64,000 nucleotides of DNA from ASV31 sp965229765 (GCA_965229765.1 CBDDJT010000003.1:620001-684000); one strand, 5' to 3'; positions 43,760-52,460 are shown, counted from the first letter of the stretch. The notes: generated from the sequence alone by a model not told the origin. Numbers and translations: made by a program.

Positions 43760-44692
43760 TCAGAAGGCGACGCGGTCCCCGCCCTTGAGGTCGAGGATCT
43801 CTCGCGCCTCGTCCGGGGTGGCGACCTCGTGCCCCAGTTCCTCGACGATGCGGCGGATCTTGGCGACCTGCTGGGCGTTGTTTTCTGCCAGCACCCCGCG
43901 CGAGATGAAAAGCGAATCCTCCAGCCCCACGCGCACGTTGCCGCCCATCTGGCTGGCGGTGGTGGCCATCGGGATCTGCGCCGCGCCGGCGGCGAGGACC
44001 GACCAGCGGTAGTCGTCGCCGAAAAGCTTGTCGGCGGTGCGCTTCATGAACACGAGGTTGTCGATATCGGCGCCGATGCCGCCGAGGATGCCCATGACGA
44101 ACTGGATGAAGATCGGCGCCTTGAAAAGCCCGATGTCCATGCAGAAGCGCAGGTTGTAGAGGTGGCCGACGTCGTAGCACTCATGCTCGAACTTGACGTT
44201 GTGGGGGGCAAGGGTCGTCGCGGCCTCCTGAATGTCGCGGAAGGTGTTGCGGAAGATGTTGCCATCGGAGTTGGCGACATAGTCCTTTTCCCAGTCGAAC
44301 TTCCAGCTGTCGAAGCGGCGGGCGAGCGGGTGGAAGGAAAAGTTCATCGAACCCATGTTCATCGAGCACATCTCGGGCGAGAAGGTCTTTGTCGGCAGGA
44401 TGCGGTCCTGGATGGACAGGGTCAGCGAGCCGCCCGTCGAGATGTTCACGACGCTGTCGGTGGCCTGCTTGATGCGGCCGAGAAAGGGGCGGAAATCCTC
44501 TGGATCGACCGAGGGCGCGCCGGTCTCGGGGTTGCGGGCGTGCAGGTGCAGGATAGAGGCGCCGGCCTCTGCCGCCGCGATGGCCTGGCTTGCGATGTCG
44601 TCGTAGCTGTAGGGCAGCGCATCCGACATGGTGGGCGTGTGGATCGCCCCGGTGACCGCACAGGTGATGATCGTCTTGGGTTTCTTGGCCAT
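43760..44692 (-). CDS. Beta-keto acid cleavage enzyme (BKACE, DUF849)
   Basis: The 310-residue protein has the zinc motif ILHLHARNPETG (His-x-His about residues 49-51), VNISTGGS, MCSMNMGSMNFSFHP, KFEHECYDVGH, FVMGILGGIGAD and LEDSLFISRGVLAEN, matching the 3-keto-5-aminohexanoate cleavage family. These enzymes cleave a beta-keto acid with acetyl-CoA to acetoacetate and a CoA ester. It is the last gene of the Liv operon, 12 bases after livM. A 3-hydroxyacyl-CoA-dehydrogenase-like gene upstream in the same operon could supply the beta-keto acid. Confidence 0.9.
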   Translation of the reverse strand: MAKKPKTIITCAVTGAIHTPTMSDALPYSYDDIASQAIAAAEAGASILHLHARNPETGAPSVDPEDFRPFLGRIKQATDSVVNISTGGSLTLSIQDRILPTKTFSPEMCSMNMGSMNFSFHPLARRFDSWKFDWEKDYVANSDGNIFRNTFRDIQEAATTLAPHNVKFEHECYDVGHLYNLRFCMDIGLFKAPIFIQFVMGILGGIGADIDNLVFMKRTADKLFGDDYRWSVLAAGAAQIPMATTASQMGGNVRVGLEDSLFISRGVLAENNAQQVAKIRRIVEELGHEVATPDEAREILDLKGGDRVAF

Positions 44693-44704
44693 TGGTGTCT
44701 TTCC

Positions 44705-45721
44705 CTATTTCCGGCGCTCGACCCTGTAGCCGAGCGAGAACAATCGAAGCCCCGTCCTGTCACGCACAAGTCCCCATATCCCGTTGGGCGCCACCAGCAT
44801 GATGGCGATGGCCACCGCGCCCAGCACGATCAGGTAGATCGAGCCGAGGTCGGCCATGGTCTCGCGCAGGAGGAAGAAGAGGATGGTGCCGATGATCGGG
44901 CCTTCGAGCGATCCGATGCCGCCGATTACCACGATGAAGATGACGAAGGCCGTCCAGTCGTTGACCGAGAACGCCGCGTCGGGCGAGATGCGCAGTTTTT
45001 GCAGGAAGATCAGCGCGCCGATCAGCGAGGTGAGCCCGCCCACCACGACATAGACGAAGAACTTGGTCTGCCAGATGTTGATGCCCAGCGAGGCGGCGGC
45101 CAGTTCGTTGTCGCGAATGGCGGTCAGGGCGAGGCCCCGGCGCGAGCGCAGGAAGAGATAGGCTGTGGCCATGACCAGCACCGCGGCGCCGAGGATCAGC
45201 CAGTAGCTGACCGCCTCTCGCGCGGACCGCCCGTCGGCGAGAGAGCGGACGATGGCAGGCGGCAGGGATGACCCCGAGCCGCCGCCAAGGGCCGCGATCT
45301 GGGCGAATGACAGGCGGAAGACCTCTGCCATGACCCATGTGCCGATGGCGAAATAGGCGCCGCGCAGCCGGAAGATCAGCGCGGCGACGGGCATGGCGAT
45401 GATGGCGCCGGCCACGGTGGCGATGGCGATGGCGGCCACGGGATGCAGCCCGCCGAAGATCGTCAGCGCGAAGAGCAGATAGCCGCCGAGCCCGACATAG
45501 GCCTGCTGGCCCACCGACACGAGGCCCGCGTAGCCCGCCAGCAGGTTCCACAGCGTGGCGAGCGAGAGGTAGAGAAAGATCTCTCCCAGAAGGCGCAGGT
45601 CGGCGCGGCCCGCCCAATAGGGTGCGGCGACAAGCGCCAGCAGCACCAGCAGGCCGACGACGGCGGCAATGCGGCTGGCGCGGGTCGACCGGGATACGGT
45701 GTACTCGTCGCGCGCGCTCAT
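44705..45721 (-). CDS. livM: Branched-chain amino acid-type ABC transporter permease (LivM)
   Basis: The 338-residue membrane protein contains NLLAGYAGLVSVGQQAYVGLGGYL, the LivM signature, RLRGAYFAIGTWVMAEVFRL, AIRDNELAAASLGINIWQTKFF and VVIGGIGSLEGPIIGT. The start at 45721 overlaps the livH stop (ATGA). The family transports branched amino acids but also amides, urea, aromatic and hydroxy acids, so the ligand is open. Confidence 0.92.
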   Translation of the reverse strand: MSARDEYTVSRSTRASRIAAVVGLLVLLALVAAPYWAGRADLRLLGEIFLYLSLATLWNLLAGYAGLVSVGQQAYVGLGGYLLFALTIFGGLHPVAAIAIATVAGAIIAMPVAALIFRLRGAYFAIGTWVMAEVFRLSFAQIAALGGGSGSSLPPAIVRSLADGRSAREAVSYWLILGAAVLVMATAYLFLRSRRGLALTAIRDNELAAASLGINIWQTKFFVYVVVGGLTSLIGALIFLQKLRISPDAAFSVNDWTAFVIFIVVIGGIGSLEGPIIGTILFFLLRETMADLGSIYLIVLGAVAIAIMLVAPNGIWGLVRDRTGLRLFSLGYRVERRK

Positions 45722-46581
45722 CCGTCGATCCTTGGAAACAGGCCGCGCGGGCGGATCGCCAGCACGATCAGAAAGGCGATGTGGCCTGCCAGAAGCTGAA
45801 AGCCGGGGTGGATCTGGGCGCCAACGGTCTGCGCGACGCCAAGGATGACACCGCCCGCCAGCGTGCCCCAGAGATTGCCGAGCCCGCCGATGATGACCGC
45901 CTCGAACCCGAAGATCAGGCGCGCGGGCCCGGTGGCGGGATCGAACGAGGTGCGGATGCCGAGGTAGACGCCGGCAATGGCGGTCACCGCCAGCGCCAGC
46001 GCCATGGCCAGCCCGTAGACATGGCGGCGGTTCAGCCCCATCAGCTGGGCGATGTCCTGATTGTCGGACACGGCGCGGAAGGCGCGGCCAAGCGCGGTGC
46101 GGTAGAACAGGAATTGCAGGCCCGCGATCACCACGACGGCGGTGACGAAATTCAGAAGCGGCATGTAGCCCACCGCCAGCGGGCCCATTTGCAGGCTGGC
46201 GGTTTCCAGCCCGCCCGCCACCAGCTTCTGCGGGTCGGCGGTGAAGCCTTCCAGAAGGGCGTTCTGGATGATGACGCTGAGCCCGAAGGTGACCAGAAGC
46301 GGCGGCAGGATGTCGTCGCCAAGGGTCAGGTTCAGGATGCCGCGTTGCAGGACATAGCCGATGGCGGCCATGGCGGGCACGACCACGATCAGCGCCACCA
46401 GCGGGTGCAGGCCCAGCGCCGACATGGTGACAAGGCCAAGGTAGGCCGACAGCACGATCAGGTCGCCATGCGCGATGTTGACCAGCCGCATGACCCCGAA
46501 GATCAGCGACAGGCCCGCCGCGAACAGGGCGTAAAGACCGCCCAGCAGCGTCCCCTGAAGTATGGCGTTGATCCAGTCCAT
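45718..46581 (-). CDS. livH: Branched-chain amino acid-type ABC transporter permease (LivH)
   Basis: The 287-residue permease begins INAILQGTLLGGLYALFAAGLSLIFGVMR, the LivH opening, and contains VNIAHGDLIVLSAYLGL, RAVSDNQDIAQLMGLN and AVIIGGLGNLWGTLAGG. ATG 46581 gives the canonical N-terminus; the longer open frame upstream covers livF antisense-free sequence and is not used. It follows livF by 5 bases. Confidence 0.92.
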   Translation of the reverse strand: MDWINAILQGTLLGGLYALFAAGLSLIFGVMRLVNIAHGDLIVLSAYLGLVTMSALGLHPLVALIVVVPAMAAIGYVLQRGILNLTLGDDILPPLLVTFGLSVIIQNALLEGFTADPQKLVAGGLETASLQMGPLAVGYMPLLNFVTAVVVIAGLQFLFYRTALGRAFRAVSDNQDIAQLMGLNRRHVYGLAMALALAVTAIAGVYLGIRTSFDPATGPARLIFGFEAVIIGGLGNLWGTLAGGVILGVAQTVGAQIHPGFQLLAGHIAFLIVLAIRPRGLFPRIDG

Positions 46582-46586
46582 GCGCG

Positions 46587-47291
46587 TCAGTTTCCGAAAT
46601 AGGCGTGGCTGATCGCCTCGCGCGTGACATCGGCAGAGCGTCCCTGAAGCGAGACGCGGCCTTCTTGCAGACAATAGACGCGCGACGAGACCGCCAGCGC
46701 CTTGGAGATGTCCTGTTCCACGATCAGCGCGCTCATCCCGCCGCCGACGATGCCGGGCAGCGCGTCGTAGATCTGCTTTATGATGACGGGGGCGAGGCCA
46801 AGGCTGATCTCGTCGAACATCACGAGGTCGGGGTTGGCCATCAGCGCGCGGCCGATGGCAACCATCTGTTGCTGGCCGCCGGAAAGAGAGGTGGATTTCT
46901 GGTGGCGGCGTTCCTGAAGCACCGGGAAGAGCTTGTAGATTTCCGCCAGCGACCACGGGCCCTTGCGCCCGATGCGCCCGCCCATGATGAGGTTTTCCTC
47001 GACCGAGAGCGACGGGAACAGCTGCCGTCCCTCGGGCACAAGCGCGATGCCCAGTTCGGCGATGCGGTGGGGGGCCATGGCGCCGATGGGCTGGCCGCGA
47101 TAGACGATCTGGGCGTCGGCGTTGGACATCAGGCCGGAGACAGAGCGCATCAGCGTCGTCTTGCCCGCGCCGTTGGCGCCAATGATGGCGATCACCTCGC
47201 CCTCGTCCACGTGCATGTCCACACCGTAGAGCGCCTGAAAGAGGCCGTAATGCGCGTCGAGGGCATGAAGGTGCAGGATCGGGTCAGGCAT
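46587..47291 (-). CDS. livF: Liv-type ABC transporter ATP-binding protein (LivF)
   Basis: The 234-residue ATPase has Walker A IGANGAGKTTLMR, the signature SLSGGQQQMVAIGRALM, and Walker B LVMFDEISLGLAP. VPEGRQLFPSLSVEENL is the LivF-specific block. ATG 47291, overlapping the livG end by 8 bases, is preferred over a TTG five codons upstream at 47306. It energises the LivHM permease. Confidence 0.93.
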   Translation of the reverse strand: MPDPILHLHALDAHYGLFQALYGVDMHVDEGEVIAIIGANGAGKTTLMRSVSGLMSNADAQIVYRGQPIGAMAPHRIAELGIALVPEGRQLFPSLSVEENLIMGGRIGRKGPWSLAEIYKLFPVLQERRHQKSTSLSGGQQQMVAIGRALMANPDLVMFDEISLGLAPVIIKQIYDALPGIVGGGMSALIVEQDISKALAVSSRVYCLQEGRVSLQGRSADVTREAISHAYFGN

Positions 47292-48012
47292 CGGCCTCGA
47301 TCCCAAGGTAGATCTCGCGCACGTCCTTGCTGGCCATGACGGCGTGCGGTTCGCCCTCGGCGATCTTGACGCCGAAGTCGATGACGATCAGGCGTTCGAC
47401 AACGGCCAGAAGCGCATGGACCACATGTTCGATCCAGATGATGGTCATGCCCTGCTGGTTGATCTTGCGGATGGTGGCGACAAGGCTGGTGCATTCGGCG
47501 TCCGTCAGCCCGCCCGCAATCTCGTCCAGCAGCAGGAGTTTCGGTTTCGCGCACAGCGCGCGGGTCAGTTCCAGCCGCTTGCGGTCCAGCAGCGCGAGGC
47601 TGCCGGCGACGGTGTTGGCCTTGTCCATGAGGCCGGTGTCTTCCAGCACGTCGAGGCAGAGCGCCTCTGCCTCGTGGCCGTGCAGGTCGGCGCCCTGCGT
47701 GGCGGCGATCATGGCGTTCTCGAAGACGGTCAGCCCGCCAAAGGGCTGGGGCACCTGAAAGCTGCGGGCGATGCCCATGCGGCAGCGGGCGGCGGCGCCG
47801 GTGCGGGTGACGTCGCGGCCAAGAAAGGTGACGCGGCCCGCATCGGGCGCCAGCGTGCCGGTAATGAGGTTGAACATGGAGGTCTTGCCGGCCCCGTTCG
47901 GGCCGATCACGCCCAACGATTCCCCTTGCCGGACGGCATAGCCGAGGCCGTCGGCGACGGTGACCGCGCCAAAGGATTTCGTGACGCCTTCCAGTTCAAG
48001 GATGTTGGTCAT
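47284..48012 (-). CDS. livG: Liv-type ABC transporter ATP-binding protein (LivG)
   Basis: The 242-residue ATPase has Walker A IGPNGAGKTSMFNLITG, the LivG block GIARSFQVPQPFGGLTVFENAMIA, and a Walker B with KLLLLDEIAGGLTDAE. The signature region reads AGSLALLDRKRLELTRAL; LALLDRKRLE replaces the usual LSYGQQR(R/K)LE, so the canonical signature glutamines are lost. The partner LivF keeps a full signature. It lies 50 bases after the livK gene with a strong hairpin between. Confidence 0.9.
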   Translation of the reverse strand: MTNILELEGVTKSFGAVTVADGLGYAVRQGESLGVIGPNGAGKTSMFNLITGTLAPDAGRVTFLGRDVTRTGAAARCRMGIARSFQVPQPFGGLTVFENAMIAATQGADLHGHEAEALCLDVLEDTGLMDKANTVAGSLALLDRKRLELTRALCAKPKLLLLDEIAGGLTDAECTSLVATIRKINQQGMTIIWIEHVVHALLAVVERLIVIDFGVKIAEGEPHAVMASKDVREIYLGIEADA

Positions 48013-48029
48013 GCAAGCCCCGGGAAAGG

Positions 48030-48056
48030 CGGCCCGGCAGCGGTGCTGCCGGGCCG
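48030..48056 (-). promoter_or_regulatory. Perfect 12-bp hairpin between livK and livG
   Basis: Arms 48030-48041 and 48045-48056 pair perfectly with a 3-base loop, 6 bases downstream of the livK stop on the minus strand. It probably favours the binding-protein message over the downstream transporter genes. No strong U-run follows. Confidence 0.62.
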
Positions 48057-48062
48057 GGTGCG

Positions 48063-49331
48063 TCAGCCGAGCAGGCGAAGCTCGGACGTGGTGGGGATGA
48101 TCGGCGCGTGCGCGTTCGTGGTGATCTCCAGCGAAAGCGCGTCACCCTTGCGCTGCCACTGACCGGCGACAAGCGGGGTCTTGGTGACGTTCGGCACCGG
48201 GCCCTTGGACCAGTCGATGTTGCCCACGATGGTGTCCATCGAGGTTTGCGGGATCGCGGCGGTGATCGCCTCGTAGTCTTCCAGATCCTCGCAGCGGCGC
48301 ACGACGTCGGCCACGACCTCGAACAGCGCGTGCTTGAACCCGATGGGCTGGGTCCAGGGGCGGCCCGACGCGGCGGTGTAGCCCTCGGCCAGCTCGCGGG
48401 CCGAGGCGCCCGTGAGCGAAGAGGAGAAGGGGTGATGCGGCGACCACCAGATTTCCGAGGTCAGGCCATCGCCCCGGTCGCCCAGCGCCTCGACCGAGGA
48501 CGGGAAGAGAAGCGCCTTGCCGATGGTCGCGACCTTGGGGTTGAAGCCCTGCTGCGCCGCCTGCGCCCAGAAGGTGGCAAAGTCGGGCGGGATCATCACG
48601 CCGGTGACGATTTCACAGCCGGCGTCCTTGAAGGCGCTGATGTAGCTGGAGAAATCGTCGTTGAGCGGCTGGAAGCGGCCGGGGTCCACGATCTCGTAGC
48701 CCGCGGCGCCGAGCGGCGTCGGCAGGCCGAGGTTCGCATCGCCCCAGGCGTTGCCGTCGGCGTCGTTGGGGAAAAGGCCCGCAACCTTCTTGGCCACGCC
48801 GGCATCGCCCCAGAGGTTGAGGAAGTTGGCGATGACGTCCTCGAGCCCCCAGAAGAAGTGGTAGGTGTAGCGGAACGGGTTCGCCGGGTCGCCGTTGCGG
48901 CCAAAGAAATAGGGCTGCCATGGCGCGTCCGAGGTGATGCAGGGCACCTCGTTCAGTTCGGCCTGGTCGGCGGTGGGGTTCGTGGTGTCGGGCGTGCCGG
49001 CGGCGGTGAGGATATCGACCTCGTCATCGAGGATCAGTTCCGCCGCCACCTCTGCCGCGCGGTTGGGGTTGGACTGGCTGTCCTTCTTGATGATCTCGAT
49101 ATTGTAGCTCTTGCCGTTGTTCTCGACCCCAGATAGCGCGGCCTGAAGGCCCTGGATGACGTAGTCATCCGGTTCGGCGAAACCGGCGAGCGGGCCGGAG
49201 CTTGGCGTGACGAAGCCCACCTTGATCGTCGGGTTCTGGGCATAGGCGCGGCCCGAGCGCAGGATCGCGGGTGCGGCCACGCCTGCGGCCAGCCCACCAA
49301 GAACCTGGCGGCGCGTTGCGAATCTCTTCAT
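48063..49331 (-). CDS. livK: Liv-type ABC transporter substrate-binding protein (LivK family)
   Basis: The 422-residue protein starts MKRFATRRQVLGGLAAG, a twin-arginine-type signal, with cleavage after RAYA. The mature domain begins TIKVGFVTPSSGPLAGFAEPD and has a Leu/Ile/Val-binding-protein fold (Peripla_BP_6) with ILTAAGTPDTTNPTADQAEL. It binds the ligand in the periplasm. It is preceded in the operon by enzymes that act on hydroxy or keto acids rather than amino acids, so a non-amino-acid ligand is plausible. Confidence 0.9.
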   Translation of the reverse strand: MKRFATRRQVLGGLAAGVAAPAILRSGRAYAQNPTIKVGFVTPSSGPLAGFAEPDDYVIQGLQAALSGVENNGKSYNIEIIKKDSQSNPNRAAEVAAELILDDEVDILTAAGTPDTTNPTADQAELNEVPCITSDAPWQPYFFGRNGDPANPFRYTYHFFWGLEDVIANFLNLWGDAGVAKKVAGLFPNDADGNAWGDANLGLPTPLGAAGYEIVDPGRFQPLNDDFSSYISAFKDAGCEIVTGVMIPPDFATFWAQAAQQGFNPKVATIGKALLFPSSVEALGDRGDGLTSEIWWSPHHPFSSSLTGASARELAEGYTAASGRPWTQPIGFKHALFEVVADVVRRCEDLEDYEAITAAIPQTSMDTIVGNIDWSKGPVPNVTKTPLVAGQWQRKGDALSLEITTNAHAPIIPTTSELRLLG

Positions 49332-49491
49332 GTCTTTCCTCCCTCTTTGGTCGTTGGCGGCGGGCGGGACGTTGCCCGAGTCCCTGCCGGTGCGCGTTCA
49401 GGTTACATGGTTCCACTCGTCCTTGGGCAAATTCTCTGTGCCCGTCCGCACGGCCCCTGCGCGGCGGCGAAGGCGAAGGCGCGGCGCGCGC

Positions 49492-50415
49492 CTAGCCATC
49501 GCCGGTCTCGTCGTCGAGCCAGGCGGCGACGCGGCGCAGGTGGGCAGCGACCCGCGCAGAGGTGGCGGCCACGTCGCCCGGCGCCCAGTCGCGCAGACCG
49601 GCGCCGGCGGCCATGCCGGTGCGTCCCGCGTCGAGGTGCTGTTGCAAAAGCGGCGAGGGATCGGGACGCGCGTCGAGATCGAACAGCACCTGGCGGTGGA
49701 TGTCCTGCGTCAGTTCCAGCCCCACGAGATCGGCGTTCTCCAGCGGTCCCAGCACCGCCAGCCGCCGCCCGAAGCTGGCCTTGACCACGTCGTCGACGGC
49801 CTGGGCCGTGCAGATGCCGCGTTCCACCAGGTTGATCGCCTCGCGGCACATGGCGTGTTGCAGGCGGTTGCCGATGAAGCCCGGCACGTCCTTTTCAACG
49901 CGCACCGGCGATTTCCCGGCCCCGGCCAGCAGCGCCATCATGGTGTCCATCGCCGCGTCCGAGGTCCATTGCGTGCGCACGACCTCGACCAGCGGGATCA
50001 TGTGCGGCGGGTTCCACCAATGGGTGCCCAGCGCCCGGTCGCGGTGCGCAAGGTGGTCCATGATGGTGGTGATCTGGATGACGCTGGTGTTCGAGGCAAG
50101 GATCGCCTCGCGCGGGGCGGCGGCCTCGATTTCAGAGAAGATCGCCTTTTTCAGGGGCAGTTTCTCGGGCGCGGCCTCGAAGACGATATCGGCGCCGGAG
50201 ACGGCGCCGGGGATGTCGGGGCTGACGCCGATCCGGGCCAGCACCGGGTCGATCTCGGCAACCCCCATTGCGCCGAGGCTGGTGCGCACCCGGTCGTGCA
50301 GCGCGTCGCGCGCCGCCGCGACGGGGTCCTGCACGATGACGTCATGGCCCGCGCGCGCCATCGTCAGTGCGATGCCGTGGCCCATGAGGCCGGCGCCGAT
50401 GACCCCGACCTTCAT
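49492..50415 (-). CDS. 3-hydroxyacyl-CoA dehydrogenase-like (L-carnitine/hydroxyacid dehydrogenase type)
   Basis: The 307-residue protein begins MKVGVIGAGLMGHGIALTMA (NAD loop GxGxxG), contains ILASNTSVIQIT, the catalytic-histidine block LGTHWWNPPHMIPLVEVVR, and the C-terminal-domain block KDVPGFIGNRLQHAMCREAINLVE. Single-domain members of this family with this length include L-carnitine and L-gulonate dehydrogenases, which act on free hydroxy acids. With the BKACE gene in the same operon it could oxidise a beta-hydroxy acid to the keto acid that BKACE cleaves. ATG 50415 overlaps the SDR stop by four bases. Confidence 0.86.
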   Translation of the reverse strand: MKVGVIGAGLMGHGIALTMARAGHDVIVQDPVAAARDALHDRVRTSLGAMGVAEIDPVLARIGVSPDIPGAVSGADIVFEAAPEKLPLKKAIFSEIEAAAPREAILASNTSVIQITTIMDHLAHRDRALGTHWWNPPHMIPLVEVVRTQWTSDAAMDTMMALLAGAGKSPVRVEKDVPGFIGNRLQHAMCREAINLVERGICTAQAVDDVVKASFGRRLAVLGPLENADLVGLELTQDIHRQVLFDLDARPDPSPLLQQHLDAGRTGMAAGAGLRDWAPGDVAATSARVAAHLRRVAAWLDDETGDG

Positions 50416-51209
50416 CCTGCGGTATATCCGCCGTCGGCATAAAGGATATGCCCGGTGTAGAAGTCGGATGCCGCCGAGGCGAGGAAGAGAAGCGGTCCGG
50501 CGAGGTCTTCGGGCTCGCCCAGCCGGCCCTTGGGGACGCGGGTCAGGAAGCCCTGCCGCACGGTCTGGGCGTGGTCGGTATCCTCGAACATCCAGGCGGT
50601 CAGCGGCGAGCGGAAGACGGTGGGCGCGATGGCGTTGACGGTGATGCCCGTCGGGCCAAGCTCGCACCCCAGCGCCTTGGTGATGCCATCAACGGCGGCC
50701 TTGGAGGCGCAATAGGCGGTGTAGCCCGCCGGGTGGCCCAGCAGCCCGCGTGCCGAGGACACCAGAACGATCTTGCCGCCGCCGCCCTGCGCTTTCATCT
50801 GGCGGGTGGCGGCGCGGGCCATCAGCCAGCTTTGGGTGACGTTGGCGTCCATGACGGTGGTGAAGGTCTCTGGCGCCATTTCGTCGATCTTGGCGACCTT
50901 GTTCATGCCCGAGGCGACCACGAGGATATCGAGCGCGCCGAACGCCTCGACCGCGTCGGCGACCATGTCGTCGCAGGCGGCTTCGTCCGAAGGGCGGGCG
51001 TTGACGGTGTGAACCTCTGCCCCGATCTCGCGGCATTCGGCGGCGATTTCCTGCAGGGCCGAGGCAGAGCCGGCGGCCAGCACCAGCCGGCAGCCCGCCC
51101 CCGCCAGCACACGCGCGGCAACCATGCCGAAGGCACCCGACGCGCCGGTGATGAGCGCCACCTTGCCCGAGACGTCGAACATGGACAGCGGGTTGGTCAG
51201 GTCTGCCAT
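50412..51209 (-). CDS. SDR family oxidoreductase
   Basis: The 265-residue protein has the classical short-chain dehydrogenase pattern: ALITGASGAFGMVAARVLA (TGxxxGxG), ILVVASGMNK in the NNAG position, VLVSSARG-type serine block, and the catalytic YTAYCASKAAVDG with Y-x3-K. FYTGHILYADGGYTAG ends the protein as usual. It should oxidise or reduce a secondary alcohol/ketone with NAD(P). It overlaps the hydroxyacyl-CoA-dehydrogenase-like gene by four bases and lies 4 bases after the cupin gene. Confidence 0.9.
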   Translation of the reverse strand: MADLTNPLSMFDVSGKVALITGASGAFGMVAARVLAGAGCRLVLAAGSASALQEIAAECREIGAEVHTVNARPSDEAACDDMVADAVEAFGALDILVVASGMNKVAKIDEMAPETFTTVMDANVTQSWLMARAATRQMKAQGGGGKIVLVSSARGLLGHPAGYTAYCASKAAVDGITKALGCELGPTGITVNAIAPTVFRSPLTAWMFEDTDHAQTVRQGFLTRVPKGRLGEPEDLAGPLLFLASAASDFYTGHILYADGGYTAG

Positions 51210-51213
51210 CGGC

Positions 51214-51558
51214 TTATCCTTTCGGCGGGTAGGGAATGACCACGAGCATCTTGCAGACGTGGTTCGAGCGGTTCTCGATCCGGCGCACCTGGCCGGGCGG
51301 GACGGTACAGCTGTCCATCGCGCGGAGCACCTCGGTGTGGCCGTCCCATTCGATGGTCATCTCGCCTTCGATGACGACGTAGACCTTCTCGAAGGGCGTG
51401 GAATCCGGGCCGGCGCCGCCGCCCGGCAGGAACTGGCTGAAGCCGACCCACTGGTTGGTCGGGCCACCCTCTTCGAACCCTTGCAGGCGCAGGCCGTGGA
51501 CGCCCCAGTGATTGGGGGCCTCGTAGGCTTGCGCGTCCTCGAAACGCTTTATCAGCAT
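51214..51558 (-). CDS. Small cupin-domain protein
   Basis: This 114-residue protein is a single cupin barrel: EKVYVVIEGEMTIEWDGHTE (motif 1, lacking the usual HxH pair before the glycine) and ENRSNHVCKMLVVIPYP (motif 2 with His). The start at 51558 gives MLIKRFEDAQAYEAPNHWGV; GGGAGGA lies upstream at about 51569. Such proteins are often small isomerases or metabolite-binding proteins in catabolic operons. The function is not predictable; it sits between the cyclase and SDR genes. Confidence 0.8.
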   Translation of the reverse strand: MLIKRFEDAQAYEAPNHWGVHGLRLQGFEEGGPTNQWVGFSQFLPGGGAGPDSTPFEKVYVVIEGEMTIEWDGHTEVLRAMDSCTVPPGQVRRIENRSNHVCKMLVVIPYPPKG

Positions 51559-51623
51559 GTGCCGTCCTCCCTTTTCGCGGCGCCCGGATCGTGTGGGTGG
51601 GGCGGGCCGGGCCCGCCCCGGCG

Positions 51624-52460
51624 TCAGAACGACTCGCCCGCCTCGATGCGGTATTGCTGGCCCTTGTCGATCATTGCCACCAGCCGGATGATGCAGCCGT
51701 CGCCGCGATCCCAGTTCCAGGGGAAGAAGGCGAAGGTGCAGCGCTTGCCGGTGACGGCATCCAGATCGCCGCCGACGTTCTCGATGCCAAGGATGCCCTG
51801 CTTGAAGAGCATGTTGTGCACCGGCTCCCACTCCGGAAACGCCTCGTCCCAGGGGATGCCGCCGGACCATTCCTTGTATTCCTCGGCCAGATGGGGGTGC
51901 AGCGGGCCGTTGCGGTGCGGGCCAATGGCGGTGGCCAGCGGGTGGTCGTTGGCCTGTGTGTCGTGGCCCACGACCTTGACGCCCTTCTCGATCATCCATT
52001 CGGCGGCGGACGACACGAGACCGGGGCAGTGGGTGAAGTAATCGCCGTCCTCGTACTGGTGGTGCCAGCCGGTGTTGATGATGAGAACGTCGTTCTTGCG
52101 GATCGCGTGGCCGCAGGCCTTTTCCAGGTCGTCGCCGGTGATCTGCTCCCACTTCTTCTTCGGGACCGACACGACAAGGCCCGAACCGAAGAAATGCGGC
52201 AGCGGCACCTCGTCGATGAAGGGCGTTCCCTGCACCACGTGCGCCGGCGCGTCGATGTGGGTGGTGACGTGCATGGTGGTGGTCAGCGTCTGCGACAGCA
52301 CGCCTGACTTGGCCATGTAGTGCATCCGCTCGATCTGGACGTCGCGGAAATAGGGCCAGTTGGGGCACTGGAAGCCGTAGCGGTGGCTGAGGTTGTAGAA
52401 CTCCAGCCCCATGGCGTTGTCGGTGTTCGCCTGGAATTCGATTCCGCGGATCTTGACCAT
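51624..52460 (-). CDS. Cyclase family protein (kynurenine-formamidase-like metal hydrolase)
   Basis: The protein (278 residues) has the cyclase/formamidase metal motif HVTTHIDAPAH (H-x3-H-x-D-x-P-x-H), preceded by FYNLSHRYGFQCPNW and followed by VLIINTGWHHQYEDGDYF and GHDTQANDHPL. Family members hydrolyse cyclic imides, lactones or formyl-amides. ATG 52460 is chosen since GGGAGG ends 6 bases upstream of it; the ATG at 52466 directly abuts that site. It is the first gene of the Liv operon, divergent from iclR. Confidence 0.87.
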   Translation of the reverse strand: MVKIRGIEFQANTDNAMGLEFYNLSHRYGFQCPNWPYFRDVQIERMHYMAKSGVLSQTLTTTMHVTTHIDAPAHVVQGTPFIDEVPLPHFFGSGLVVSVPKKKWEQITGDDLEKACGHAIRKNDVLIINTGWHHQYEDGDYFTHCPGLVSSAAEWMIEKGVKVVGHDTQANDHPLATAIGPHRNGPLHPHLAEEYKEWSGGIPWDEAFPEWEPVHNMLFKQGILGIENVGGDLDAVTGKRCTFAFFPWNWDRGDGCIIRLVAMIDKGQQYRIEAGESF

